From Halobacillus shinanisalinarum (lineage in GTDB: Bacteria > Bacillota > Bacilli > Bacillales > Halobacillaceae): DNA of 64,000 nt. Of this stretch, positions 1-8,165 are shown in pieces. Below the pieces are notes generated by a model. That model made no database searches. It saw nothing but the letters and a program-made list of their open reading frames with translations, and was not told where the DNA came from. The stretch covers positions 1,612,001-1,676,000 of the forward strand of contig NZ_CP095074.1 of assembly GCF_022919835.1 (NCBI RefSeq). Reading direction: 5' to 3'. The position numbers were made by a program, and so were the translations under genes. The first letter of the stretch is position 1. Each line of letters opens with the position of its first letter.

Positions 1-101
1 CATAAATGGATCATTTCTTCACTAAAAGCATTTAAACGATCTGGCCTATTCAATGTAATTTTTGCAATATGATCCTCCACGTTAAAAATCAAATCACTCA
101 T
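1..101 (-). CDS. Enoyl-CoA hydratase/isomerase, N-terminal part (runs off left edge)
   Basis: The first 33 codons of a gene entering from the left edge read MSDLIFNVEDHIAKITLNRP and continue with DRLNAF. This is the characteristic N-terminus of the crotonase fold (beta strand, then the I-x-L-N-R-P-x-x-x-N-A motif). Its ATG overlaps the stop codon of the upstream acyl-CoA dehydrogenase gene by 4 nt, so the two are translationally coupled. The expected role is hydration of the 2-enoyl-CoA made by the two dehydrogenases upstream. The catalytic glutamates and C-terminus lie outside the window, so hydratase versus isomerase cannot be decided. Confidence 0.85.
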   Translation of the reverse strand, partial: MSDLIFNVEDHIAKITLNRPDRLNAFSEEMIHL

Positions 102-1195
102 TTTATTCCCTCCCCTAAAGGTACCTTTGTTACCGGACGATCCGTAATCATTTCCCATAAGCTTTCTTTGTTAGAGCTCATGACTTTTTCAGCCAATTGA
201 TCTGCCCAATAATTTTCATTTCCAAATTCATCTCTCCAGGCCCAAAGCCTTCGTGTCACTTGATTCAATCGATGTTCATGGGTAACTCCTATGGCCCCAT
301 GGAGCTGATGAGCAATTTCAGTTACTTTCCCTGCCGATTCACTTAGCTTTAGTTTGGCTGCAGCAATTTCATGATCTACCATTCCTTTGCCAAAAGCTTG
401 AATGGCTTTATTTGCAATGGTCACAGAGGCAACTGTTTCACCAGATAATACAGCAATGTGCTGTTGAATAGCTTGTAAGCGATGGAGCGGTCGACCAAAT
501 TGTTCACGTTCCTTAGAGTAAAGAACACTTAATTCCAATAAAGCTTCCATAGCACCACTCATCATTGCGGTCTTTATTAACCCTCCTAGATTGGTGACTT
601 TCATCCTGAATTTCTCTTCCTCAACATCCTCTAAGAAAATATTTTCCACATCAATACTTTCAAAGTTTACCGTGTCCGATGGCTCCCCAGCTAGATTGCT
701 ATTGTATTCAACACCGGCTTGCTCTAATGGCAATAAAGCGACCTTGGAAGCACCTTCAAAATTAACTAGTACTAGTAAACTTTTTGCATGTCTAGCCCAT
801 GGTACATGTACTGCCTTTCCCCGTATGGAATACCCTTTGGTTGTTTCTTCTATCTCAATCTTGTTTTTAAGATTCACAGAGAGGGTGAAAATTTCTCTGG
901 ATGCTGGTACCCTATGATCCGCCAGCAACCACTGAACCATTAAAGTTTCTGATAGAGGAAGTGGAACACTAAACCTCCCATATAACTGTAAGATATGAAG
1001 GGCGTCATTGTAATCTCCACCGGTTCCCCCTAAAGATTCCGGAACACCGACAGAAGTGATTCCGGATTCAACTAACACCGACCACAGCTCTTCGGCAAAT
1101 ATCCCTTCTTCTAATTGATCAATCAGTTCTTTTGAACATAAAGATTTAAACATTTTATTGGTGGAATCCAGAATAATTTCTTGCATATCACTCAT
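98..1195 (-). CDS. Acyl-CoA dehydrogenase family protein (second subunit-like)
   Basis: A 365-residue flavoprotein-type dehydrogenase. The C-terminal helical domain is clear, with KEREQFGRPLHRLQAIQQHI and LHGAIGVTHEHRLNQ; the N-terminal half is divergent. The motif that normally carries the catalytic glutamate (EGT-like, near the C-terminus) is not seen. The gene overlaps its upstream acyl-CoA dehydrogenase neighbour by 4 nt and the downstream enoyl-CoA hydratase by 4 nt. Adjacent, unequal acyl-CoA dehydrogenase genes of this kind often encode alpha2beta2 enzymes in which only one subunit carries the catalytic base; that is an inference here. The likely role is alpha,beta-desaturation of an acyl-CoA thioester in the cytoplasm. 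The substrate is unknown. Confidence 0.85.
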   Translation of the reverse strand: MSDMQEIILDSTNKMFKSLCSKELIDQLEEGIFAEELWSVLVESGITSVGVPESLGGTGGDYNDALHILQLYGRFSVPLPLSETLMVQWLLADHRVPASREIFTLSVNLKNKIEIEETTKGYSIRGKAVHVPWARHAKSLLVLVNFEGASKVALLPLEQAGVEYNSNLAGEPSDTVNFESIDVENIFLEDVEEEKFRMKVTNLGGLIKTAMMSGAMEALLELSVLYSKEREQFGRPLHRLQAIQQHIAVLSGETVASVTIANKAIQAFGKGMVDHEIAAAKLKLSESAGKVTEIAHQLHGAIGVTHEHRLNQVTRRLWAWRDEFGNENYWADQLAEKVMSSNKESLWEMITDRPVTKVPLGEGIK

Positions 1196-2340
1196 TCAGC
1201 AACCACCCCTTTCGTAACGATCCCTCTTAAGATTTCTGTGGTTCCTCCACGTAAAGTAAACCCTGGTCCATGCAAAATCGACTGAGCCAACAACTTTTCA
1301 AATCGGACATCTGACGTCATCGATGGGTGACTAGCTATAATTAACCGAGCAACCTCAGCCACATTTTTCTCAAACTTTGTTCCCATATCTTTAACTAGAG
1401 CAGCTGTTGTATTTACATCCGCTCCTTCCTCTAATAATTGGGCAATCCCGATTGACATATGTCTTAAGCTATATAATTGGGACAGCAGTTTCATAGATTC
1501 TCCCATGCCTTGAACATCCTTATTTTCTCTCAAAGTTCCGATCAATTCCTCTAACAAAGGAAATGTACTCAATATTCTTTCAGGTCCACTTCTCTCATAA
1601 GCAAGCTCCGCCATGCTTTGCTTCCATCCATTCCCTTCTTGCCCGACAATGTTCTCCTCAGGTATGATAACGCTTTCAAAAAACACTTCATTAAAATGCT
1701 CTTCTCCTGTTAAATATTTGATGGGTCTTATAGTAACGCCGGGACTGGACAAATCTACAACCAATTGACTTAACCCCTCATGTTTCCTGTCTGGTTTTTT
1801 TGGTGACGTTCTGCAGAGGACGATCATATAATCAGAAAGATGTGCCCCACTAGTCCATATCTTCATCCCATTTAAAACCCAACCATTCTCTGTCCTTTCT
1901 GCCTTTGTACTTATGGCTGCTAAATCAGAACCAGCATTTGGCTCACTTAAACCTATGGAAAAATAACAAGTGCCTTCTGCAATTTTAGGCAGAAAAAACT
2001 CCTTTTGTTCATCGGTTCCAAATTTTAAAAATAACGGACCAGTCTGTCGATCAGCAAACCAATGTGCAGCTATTGGAGCACCCGCCGCTAATAATTCCTC
2101 AATAACGATATACCGTTCTAGGGAACTTCTCTCTTTCCCACCATATTGCTTTGGCCAAGTCATCCCAATCCAGCCTTTTTTTCCTAACTTTTGGGAGAAC
2201 TCAGGTGAATATCCACTTAACCATGAGTCAACTTGAGATTCAAAGGTCTCTTTTTCGCTTTTAATAAACTGACGTACTTCATTCCTGAATGTTTCCTGTT
2301 CTTCCGTAAATCCCATAATCGGTATCTTTAATTTGTTCAT
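1192..2340 (-). CDS. Acyl-CoA dehydrogenase
   Basis: About 382 residues with all three acyl-CoA dehydrogenase regions: an N-terminal helical domain, the beta-domain motif CYFSIGLSEPNAGSDLAAI followed by WVLNGMKIWTSGAH, and a C-terminal domain ending LRGGTTEILRGIV, where the FAD/acyl contact motif sits. The ATG at 2340 is preferred to an upstream GTG at 2352 because AAGGAAGG lies 11 nt before the ATG while the GTG overlaps the ribosome site. It is the first gene of an operon with another acyl-CoA dehydrogenase and an enoyl-CoA hydratase. A palindromic operator lies just upstream. The substrate cannot be read from sequence. Confidence 0.9.
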   Translation of the reverse strand: MNKLKIPIMGFTEEQETFRNEVRQFIKSEKETFESQVDSWLSGYSPEFSQKLGKKGWIGMTWPKQYGGKERSSLERYIVIEELLAAGAPIAAHWFADRQTGPLFLKFGTDEQKEFFLPKIAEGTCYFSIGLSEPNAGSDLAAISTKAERTENGWVLNGMKIWTSGAHLSDYMIVLCRTSPKKPDRKHEGLSQLVVDLSSPGVTIRPIKYLTGEEHFNEVFFESVIIPEENIVGQEGNGWKQSMAELAYERSGPERILSTFPLLEELIGTLRENKDVQGMGESMKLLSQLYSLRHMSIGIAQLLEEGADVNTTAALVKDMGTKFEKNVAEVARLIIASHPSMTSDVRFEKLLAQSILHGPGFTLRGGTTEILRGIVTKGVVAE

Positions 2341-2360
2341 GTTTAAAAACACCTTCCTTT

Positions 2361-2377
2361 TTACCGATATTCGGTAA
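2361..2377. promoter_or_regulatory. Palindromic operator upstream of the acyl-CoA dehydrogenase operon
   Basis: TTACCGATATTCGGTAA is a perfect 7-bp inverted repeat with a 3-bp spacer, 20 bp before the first start codon of the operon. This size and position fit a TetR-family repressor of acyl-CoA metabolism (FadR-like), but no such regulator is encoded in the window. Confidence 0.6.
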
Positions 2378-2789
2378 CAGTTATCATTATTTGATAATTT
2401 GTATTCTAACGGAATTAAAAATAAATATCAATAACTTTTCAAATTTTCAAATAAATATCTAAGCCGAAAGTTTTTTGGGGAGTATTGAACCTGTTCCAGG
2501 GGATGAAGAGATTCCTAGGTCAATTCATTAAGCACAAAAAAGCCAGAAAGGGAAATCGCCCCTCCTGACTCCTAGATACCCTATACCTGAACCGTTCCCC
2601 TCTTCTCACAATTAATGTATATAGACCTATACATGTAGCAACAATGTTTAAAACACCAATGAGTGAGGTGTTAGATCATGTTTGTAAAGGATTTAGAAAT
2701 GCACTGTTTATGTGTCTTCCGTTTTGGATCATTGTCTTCCTGCTCATCATTTTTACTCAGAGGCAGTTCAAAGTATCTAAGTATAAAGA
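2378..2789. other. Intergenic stretch between the acyl-CoA operon and the LCP gene
   Basis: AT-rich at its left end, where the promoter of the acyl-CoA operon should lie. It also contains a GU-rich hairpin at 2535-2569 with an A6 tract that would act as a minus-strand terminator. A short plus-strand open frame at 2644-2829 has one hydrophobic segment but no ribosome binding site and overlaps the LCP terminator, so it is not called as a gene. Confidence 0.5.
2535..2569 (-). terminator. Possible rho-independent terminator
   Basis: On the minus strand GTCAGGAGGGG pairs with CCCTTTCTGGC, using G-U pairs, and is followed by six T residues. It lies after the LCP terminator in the same direction, so it would be a second stop for read-through. 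Confidence 0.5.
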
Positions 2790-2823
2790 ACAAGGCTGCC
2801 TCCTATATAAGAGACAGCCTTGT
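2790..2823 (-). terminator. Terminator of the LCP gene
   Basis: ACAAGGCTGCCTC and GAGACAGCCTTGT form a 13-bp stem with one mismatch and an 8-nt loop, starting 2 nt after the stop codon of the LCP gene. Confidence 0.75.
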
Positions 2824-2825
2824 CA

Positions 2826-3782
2826 TTAAGAATTATATTCTGTAATCATATTGTGAACCTCTTGAATTTCTTGATCAGAAACCTGCAGATAGTACACACC
2901 ACCTATTTTCGTACCCGTCCCAGTCATTTGGTACGTTTCCATGTTCTGTTGGGCACTACGATAGTTTAGCACGATATTCTTCATGGTGCTGAAATTCATA
3001 TTGGTTGTTACGTTATTGCCGAGGACATCCATCATTTCTCCGATCCGATTCACGGAATTAATGCTTGCCCCTTTATCAACAATTGCTTTAATGACTTGCC
3101 GCTGACGCTCATTTCGACCAGCGTCACCCGCTGGATCCTGGTATCTCATGCGTACATACCCCATCGTTTGTGGACCATTAAGAGTGATTTCACCTTTTTC
3201 GTAGTGATAGCCTTCTTTGTAATGGCCAGTATCATACCAATCGATTGAATTATTTACGGTAATTCCACCGACAGCATCAACCATTTCGGTAAGTCCCTGC
3301 ATATTCATCTTGACGTAATAATCCATATCAACATCCAGAAAACTCTCTACTGTCCTTATAGCCATGTCCGTGCCGCCAAAGGCATACGCATGATTGATCT
3401 TGTCTTTAGTTCCCGCATTAGGATCATCTCCGACAAGTGTTGCTCTTGTATCACGTGGAATACTTATCAGCTGACTGCGGTTGTTAGCAGGGTCTAAAGA
3501 AAGGACCATTAAAGCATCTGATCTCCCACGGTCGCCTTTTCTTTCATCTACACCCATCAATAATATATTTAAAGGTTCTTCTTGGGTTATTTTCTTCTCT
3601 GTCGCTTCATGATCAATAGAAGTTACCTTCTCATGCATCTTTTCATCCACCGTGCTTTTGGCCCCAGCGTATATGGTATACAGATAGACGCCTCCACCTA
3701 ATAATAGTAAAACGAATAGGATAAGAGGGACCCTCCACCATTTCCTTTTCTTTTTCTTGTGTATGTCTGAACGTTTCCTCAT
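2826..3782 (-). CDS. LytR-CpsA-Psr (LCP) family cell-wall polymer ligase
   Basis: This 318-residue protein has a basic cytoplasmic N-terminus (MRKRSDIHKKKKRKWW), one membrane helix at about residues 17-38, and an extracellular LCP domain. The domain motifs are NILLMGVDERKGDRGRSDA, then LISIPRDTRA, then NGPQTMGYVRMRYQDP followed by GDAGRNERQRQVI, which carry the arginines and aspartates that bind polyprenyl-pyrophosphate and magnesium. Family members (TagT, TagU, TagV) transfer wall teichoic acid or other glycopolymers to peptidoglycan. It is a monocistronic unit with its own promoter and terminator. Which of the Tag paralogues it corresponds to cannot be decided. Confidence 0.92.
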   Translation of the reverse strand: MRKRSDIHKKKKRKWWRVPLILFVLLLLGGGVYLYTIYAGAKSTVDEKMHEKVTSIDHEATEKKITQEEPLNILLMGVDERKGDRGRSDALMVLSLDPANNRSQLISIPRDTRATLVGDDPNAGTKDKINHAYAFGGTDMAIRTVESFLDVDMDYYVKMNMQGLTEMVDAVGGITVNNSIDWYDTGHYKEGYHYEKGEITLNGPQTMGYVRMRYQDPAGDAGRNERQRQVIKAIVDKGASINSVNRIGEMMDVLGNNVTTNMNFSTMKNIVLNYRSAQQNMETYQMTGTGTKIGGVYYLQVSDQEIQEVHNMITEYNS

Positions 3783-3822
3783 TCATCTGTTCACTCCATC
3801 TTCTGTCATTCAGTTATGTTCT

Positions 3823-3851
3823 ATTATAACTAGAAATGACATAGACAACAA
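3823..3851 (-). promoter_or_regulatory. Sigma-A-type promoter of the LCP gene
   Basis: On the minus strand TTGTTG (-35), a 17-bp spacer and TATAAT (-10) lie about 40 bp before the LCP start codon. The -10 is a perfect consensus. Confidence 0.6.
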
Positions 3852-4012
3852 GAATACGACAAAAAAGAGTAAACATGTGCCTTGCCCTTTCATCTATGTT
3901 TCTCAGAATTGCTAATAAAGCAAAACAGACTTTTGACCCAAGAAATAACCCTCCAACACATTTGCATGGAACAGATCTTGAAAGCCCACGTCCGAGACAT
4001 CCCCATGATCGA

Positions 4013-4473
4013 TTAAAGAGTTAAGTGCTTCCTCGTCTTCTCTTTAATCGCTTTCCTCGTCCGCTTCACGGTAGCCTCGCTTACAGATTCAGCATCGGAA
4101 ATTTCTCCAACTGTACAGCCGCCTAACGTTAGCCGAACCACACTCTTTTCAAACTCCGTCAAGCCAAGTGGTAAATATCGTGCAGAAAGATCAAATCTGA
4201 TATAGGATCAGGAAAAAGAGAGTCCTTATAGTGACCCAAGAGTGCTAGCCGTGACGATTGATCCCTTTGCTTGCGGAACAATGACATATAATAAAAGGTC
4301 AGCTGATTCGTGAAATAGGTGGAAAAGTTGGACTTTGTTGAATCGTAATTGTTCATACATTTATCATAAATAAAATAGGCCTCTTGTAGATAATCTTCGT
4401 AAGGCTTCCTCACGTTCAATTTCTTCAACACTGTATATACGAGCCTTTGATAAACTTCATACTGATCGTTCAT
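4013..4473 (-). pseudogene. Sigma-70-like factor interrupted by a frameshift
   Basis: The first 104 codons encode a sigma region-2-like segment (YEDYLQEAYFIYDKCMNNYD followed by STYFTNQLTFYY) and stop after DIYHLA. In the neighbouring frame the reading continues as RYLPLGLTEFEKSVVRLTLG, then TVGEISDAESVSEATVKRTR, a sigma region-4-type helix-turn-helix, to a stop at 4013. A single frameshift near 4185-4200 rejoins the two halves into a protein of about 150 residues. That is close in size to the divergent sigma factor at 4670. The break could be real, or an assembly error. A truncated region-2 protein acting as a partner of the intact sigma factor, as RsoA does for SigO in B. subtilis, is possible but unproven. 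Confidence 0.65.
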
Positions 4474-4669
4474 TATCTTCCCGTTTCTATTGAATACTCA
4501 ATAATAAATTATGCGCATATCCTTATTATTACCTATGTACTACAAAAAGAAAACAATTATTTCATGTTTTTACAATTCTTTAAAAAGTTGCACGACTTAT
4601 GACACCAAAATTGGTTTTCAAAACGATAATATATATGAACAATAAAAAATCTGTAAAGGGGTATAATCA

Positions 4670-5167
4670 ATGACAATGGATTTCGAACAAATCGTCAGAG
4701 AAAATGAACAACTGATTCACTACCACATTCATCGCCTGCATATTCAAGATCGTGATGGGTACTTTTTTGCTGAAGGGTTAGAAGCTCTATGGAATGCTTA
4801 TGAAAGCTACAACCCTGAACTTGGACAATTTTCGACCTACATAAGCTGGAGGATACGAAATGCCCTGATCGATTGCATACGGAAAGAAGCGAGAAATACG
4901 AAGCATGAGGAGACCTATTTTCAGGAGCATGCGAATATGGAAGCCATTCAAACCGAAGATATCATTCAAGATCACTACTTATGGGAGCAAGTGAAAGAAA
5001 TATTGACGGAAAATCAATGGAAATGGGTCTACTACTTTGTCATCCATGATCTGTCTGTCGATCAAATTGCCAAACTGGAAAACGTTACAAGAGATGCTGT
5101 GAAGAATTGGGGAAGACACGCCAGGAATAAACTGCGTAAAGCTTTGGAATTAGAGACGAGACCTTAG
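4670..5167 (+). CDS. Sigma-70 family RNA polymerase sigma factor (SigO/YvrI-like size)
   Basis: At 165 residues it is short. Residues 5-75 resemble sigma region 2 (FEQIVRENEQLIHYHIHRLH, then YFFAEGLEALWNAYESYNPE, then FSTYISWRIRNALIDCIRKE). The C-terminus has a region-4 helix-turn-helix (LSVDQIAKLENVTRDAVKNW). The ribosome site AAAGGGG lies 8 nt before the first ATG. It is divergent from the broken sigma-like gene at 4013-4473, sharing a 196-bp intergenic region. No anti-sigma gene is adjacent. Small alternative sigma factors of this type often autoregulate and respond to envelope or acid stress; the target genes are not visible here. Confidence 0.75.
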   Translation: MTMDFEQIVRENEQLIHYHIHRLHIQDRDGYFFAEGLEALWNAYESYNPELGQFSTYISWRIRNALIDCIRKEARNTKHEETYFQEHANMEAIQTEDIIQDHYLWEQVKEILTENQWKWVYYFVIHDLSVDQIAKLENVTRDAVKNWGRHARNKLRKALELETRP

Positions 5168-5241
5168 GGATAAAAGGATTCTACGTCAGGATATGTTTTC
5201 ATACATTTTAGTTATGTCTTCAATGCTTTAGGTTAAGGAAG

Positions 5242-5278
5242 GATTCGGCAACTGAGCATCCCGCTCTATTGCCGGATC
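5242..5278 (+). terminator. Hairpin after the sigma factor gene
   Basis: GATTCGGCAA and TTGCCGGATC form a near-perfect stem 75 bp downstream of the sigma gene. The T tract is poor, so termination is uncertain. Confidence 0.4.
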
Positions 5279-5388
5279 TTGATACATATACTTTTGCGGA
5301 ATAAATTTTTTGTACCTTAATCACCAAGGTCAGGACGCTATATCAATTATCGATAGTTATGACTTCTGATCCAAGGTGTCTGCCCCAC

Positions 5389-6162
5389 TTAACCCTGCAC
5401 CCATTCTGTACCCGTTAATTTCCAACTACTCGGAGCCTCTACATCACAGATCACATGACTGAAAGCCTCCATTGATTCCATCTTAAAATTGGCCTTCACA
5501 CCTAGCTTGGAATGGTCAACGAGGGCATACGCCTGCCTCGTATGGCTGATAAAAATCTGAGATAGCGAACACTTTTCCGATTGGTAGCTTGTTAATCCAA
5601 TATTCGGATCGACACCATCAACGGAAATAAAAGCTTTGTCAACGAAAAAAGTCTTAGCCATTTTTTCCGTATACGATCCGCTTGATCGTGAGTGCGTACT
5701 GTTCATACGGCCTCCTAGAAAAATCAGCTCCCCCACAAATAGCTTCTTCTGCTCGTACTCCATCATCAGCTTCATCAATGGAAAGAAATTCGTAATAATC
5801 GTGACGTTGGTTTTCTCAAGGAGGGGCGCGGCCATTTGCAAGGTTGTGCTGCCTTCATCGATGAAAATGACGTCTCCATCATTAACTAGAGAAGCAGCTT
5901 TGCTACCAATACGTTTCTTTTCTTTCGCACGTAAAATTTTACGCTCAAACATAGGCGGCTCTTCGCTGGTCGATGATTCAGGCTTCAAAGCCCCGCCATA
6001 CACCTTCCTTATACGCTTTTCTGCTTCTAATTCATCTAGGTCCCGTCGAATAGTTTCCATAGACACGTTAAAATCTATAGCAAGATCGCGAACTTTTACT
6101 TTCCCATTTTCCTCAATCTGCAATAGAATATTACTCTTTCTTTCATCTGATAATAACGTCAT
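5389..6162 (-). CDS. DeoR/GlpR-family regulator of the phosphonate operon
   Basis: 257 residues. The N-terminal DeoR winged helix-turn-helix is clear (KVKVRDLAIDFNVSMETIRR followed by DLDELEAEKRIRKVYGGAL). The C-terminal DeoR sensor domain contains DVIFIDEGSTTLQMAAPLLE and FFVDKAFISVDGVD, an ISOCOT-type fold that binds phosphorylated metabolites. It is the last gene of the 2-aminoethylphosphonate operon, 80 bp after phnW with a terminator-like hairpin between them. An AGGAGG site precedes its ATG. By position it is expected to control that operon; the ligand may be a phosphonate intermediate, which is inference. Confidence 0.85.
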   Translation of the reverse strand: MTLLSDERKSNILLQIEENGKVKVRDLAIDFNVSMETIRRDLDELEAEKRIRKVYGGALKPESSTSEEPPMFERKILRAKEKKRIGSKAASLVNDGDVIFIDEGSTTLQMAAPLLEKTNVTIITNFFPLMKLMMEYEQKKLFVGELIFLGGRMNSTHSRSSGSYTEKMAKTFFVDKAFISVDGVDPNIGLTSYQSEKCSLSQIFISHTRQAYALVDHSKLGVKANFKMESMEAFSHVICDVEAPSSWKLTGTEWVQG

Positions 6163-6193
6163 ATTCTGCCTCCTTGCTTACAGCTCTTCTAAC

Positions 6194-6227
6194 AGAAGAC
6201 TGCCTTTATGGAGGAGGGCAGTCTTCT
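6194..6227 (-). terminator. Terminator after phnW
   Basis: AGAAGACTGCC and GGGCAGTCTTCT form an 11-bp stem between phnW and the DeoR gene. It may attenuate rather than abolish read-through into the regulator. Confidence 0.6.
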
Positions 6228-6242
6228 CTTCGTTCATTTTAT

Positions 6243-7358
6243 TCAGACAAAGGTATGTTCCCAGTTTGAACAAGTTTCTTGAATTACGTCAAGCAAGCGC
6301 TCCATATCTTTCGGGTACACTTCGCCAATGTTCCCAATTCGGAACGTGTTGATCTCGGAAATTTTCCCTGGGTAGATGACAAAACCTTTCTTTTTGAGAG
6401 TCTGATAGAATTCTTGAAAGGTAAAGGTCGGATCATCTGGAAAAAGAAACGATGTAATAATAGGTGACTGCTGTTCCTCTTTGATATGGGCGGAAAAACC
6501 AAGCTTTTCCATGCCCTGTACGAGCAATTGCTGATTCTGTATATAACGTCTGTGACGTGCTTGGACACCGCCTTCTTCCTCAAGTTCTAACAGCGCTTGA
6601 TAAAAAGCCCTCACGACATGGGTTGGCGAGGTATAACGCCATTTACCACTGTTATTCTCCATGGTTTCATATTGACTATACATATCAAGGGAAAGGGAAC
6701 GGGCGTTATCTTTACACTTCTCAAGCTCCTTTTTCTTGGCAATGCAGAATCCAAATCCTGGCACTCCTTGAATGCATTTATTGGCACTACTAATCAGAAA
6801 GTCTATGCCCCAATCATGGACATCCATTGGAATGCCGCCAAAGCTTGACATCGCATCTACGATGGTTGTTTTCCCGTAGCGTTTAGCTGCTGCACAAATT
6901 TCTTGAGCAGGATTCAAAATACCCGTTGTCGTTTCACAATGCACGACCACCACATGACTAATAGTTGGATCATTCCCTAAATGTGCTTCTACCGTACTTG
7001 GATCGATCGCCATATGTTCTTCTTCTTCTACGACCACTGTCTCAATTCCGAGTACTTCACACATCTTCACAATCCGGTCACCATACGCACCATTCGTGCA
7101 GACGAGCAGCTTTCCACCTGTTTTCGGCATCACAGTTCCTAGAACAGATTCGACGGTAAAAGAACCACTGCCTTGCATTAAAACGGATGTATATGAGTCG
7201 GTCTCTCTTGTCGAAAGGGTCACGAGACGCTCTCTGACTTTTTGGACAAGTTGATTATAGTCCGCATCCCATGTACACCAATCCTGCAGCATTGCTTTAC
7301 GTACTGTTTCTGAGGTTGACAAAGGTCCAGGCGTTAACAGCAAATAATCGTTTTTCAT
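6243..7358 (-). CDS. phnW: 2-aminoethylphosphonate--pyruvate transaminase
   Basis: This 371-residue class V aminotransferase has the N-terminal signature [20 protein letters not shown] and the PLP lysine K194 in [16 protein letters not shown]. These are family hallmarks of PhnW. It converts 2-aminoethylphosphonate plus pyruvate to phosphonoacetaldehyde plus alanine in the cytoplasm. It lies 12 bp downstream of phnX, the enzyme for the next step, and in one operon with a matching ABC importer, so the assignment rests on both sequence and context. The length is normal for the family. Confidence 0.95.
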   Translation of the reverse strand: MKNDYLLLTPGPLSTSETVRKAMLQDWCTWDADYNQLVQKVRERLVTLSTRETDSYTSVLMQGSGSFTVESVLGTVMPKTGGKLLVCTNGAYGDRIVKMCEVLGIETVVVEEEEHMAIDPSTVEAHLGNDPTISHVVVVHCETTTGILNPAQEICAAAKRYGKTTIVDAMSSFGGIPMDVHDWGIDFLISSANKCIQGVPGFGFCIAKKKELEKCKDNARSLSLDMYSQYETMENNSGKWRYTSPTHVVRAFYQALLELEEEGGVQARHRRYIQNQQLLVQGMEKLGFSAHIKEEQQSPIITSFLFPDDPTFTFQEFYQTLKKKGFVIYPGKISEINTFRIGNIGEVYPKDMERLLDVIQETCSNWEHTFV

Positions 7359-7370
7359 AACAAACTCCCT

Positions 7371-8165
7371 CTATTTCTGAAGTGACTTTCCTTCTATTTG
7401 ATCGATCACATTCTCCAACTCATCGACTTTTGTTATCACATAATCAGCGCCAGCCTCGGTTAAACGCTCTTTAACCCTTAAGATTTCCACTTCTAGTTCC
7501 TTGGTGTCCATATCTTTAACCTCTTGTTCTGAGAGCCCTAGTTCACTCCCCCCTAACACAACTCCAATACTGATCATCCCGGCATTCTTGCCTTCCTTCA
7601 TATCTGTGGCTGTATCGCCAACCTTCATCATCTTATTCATTGGATAAACATCAAGCTCTTCGGCATTGCGATAGCACATCCACGGATACGGACGGCCGGC
7701 TTTTACATCATCAGCGGTAAAATAACAATCGGGAGCATAGCCTAGTTCCGCTGCTCGTGGTGCAACAATTTCCATCATCTTTTTAGTGTAGCCAGTCGTT
7801 GCTCCAATTTTAATTCCTTTGCTTCGAAGTGAACTTACAAGCTCAGGCACTCCCGAAATCGGCGTCGCGAAACGAGGAAGTGCTTCAAACAAAATCTTCT
7901 CAAACTCATTATTCATCAAGTGAACGTCTTCCTCCGTCGGTTCAACCCCTTTGACACGAACCCATTCTGCATGGATACGGGACTCGGCCAGCAGAGCACG
8001 AATATGCTCAATTTTCAGCATACCCATTGGACCGCGTGCTTCCTTTACGGTAATTTCCACTCCCTGTTTGCGAAAAATCTCCAAAAATACTTCCAACGGA
8101 GCAAAGCACCCATAATCAATAGTTGTCCCTGCCCAATCAAATACGACCGCTTCGATCTTATTCAT
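7371..8165 (-). CDS. phnX: Phosphonoacetaldehyde hydrolase (phosphonatase)
   Basis: A 264-residue HAD-superfamily enzyme. The nucleophile D10 lies in FDWAGTTIDYGCFAPLEVF, a phosphonatase-specific version of motif I, and the Schiff-base lysine K51 is in GPMGMLKIEHIRALL. Motif III/IV residues follow in MMKVGDTATDMKEGKNAG. It hydrolyses phosphonoacetaldehyde to acetaldehyde and phosphate, completing 2-aminoethylphosphonate breakdown begun by PhnW. The ATG overlaps the stop of the permease gene by 4 nt. Confidence 0.95.
   Translation of the reverse strand: MNKIEAVVFDWAGTTIDYGCFAPLEVFLEIFRKQGVEITVKEARGPMGMLKIEHIRALLAESRIHAEWVRVKGVEPTEEDVHLMNNEFEKILFEALPRFATPISGVPELVSSLRSKGIKIGATTGYTKKMMEIVAPRAAELGYAPDCYFTADDVKAGRPYPWMCYRNAEELDVYPMNKMMKVGDTATDMKEGKNAGMISIGVVLGGSELGLSEQEVKDMDTKELEVEILRVKERLTEAGADYVITKVDELENVIDQIEGKSLQK

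Noticed and set aside
591..917. 108-codon plus-strand open frame
   Set aside because: It is antisense to a well-supported acyl-CoA dehydrogenase, has no ribosome site and no recognisable domain.
2644..2829. 61-codon plus-strand frame with one hydrophobic segment
   Set aside because: No ribosome binding site; its end is made of the LCP gene terminator hairpin, so it is probably chance.
5636..6352. 238-codon plus-strand frame
   Set aside because: Lies antisense across the DeoR and phnW genes and has the serine/arginine-rich composition of a shadow frame.
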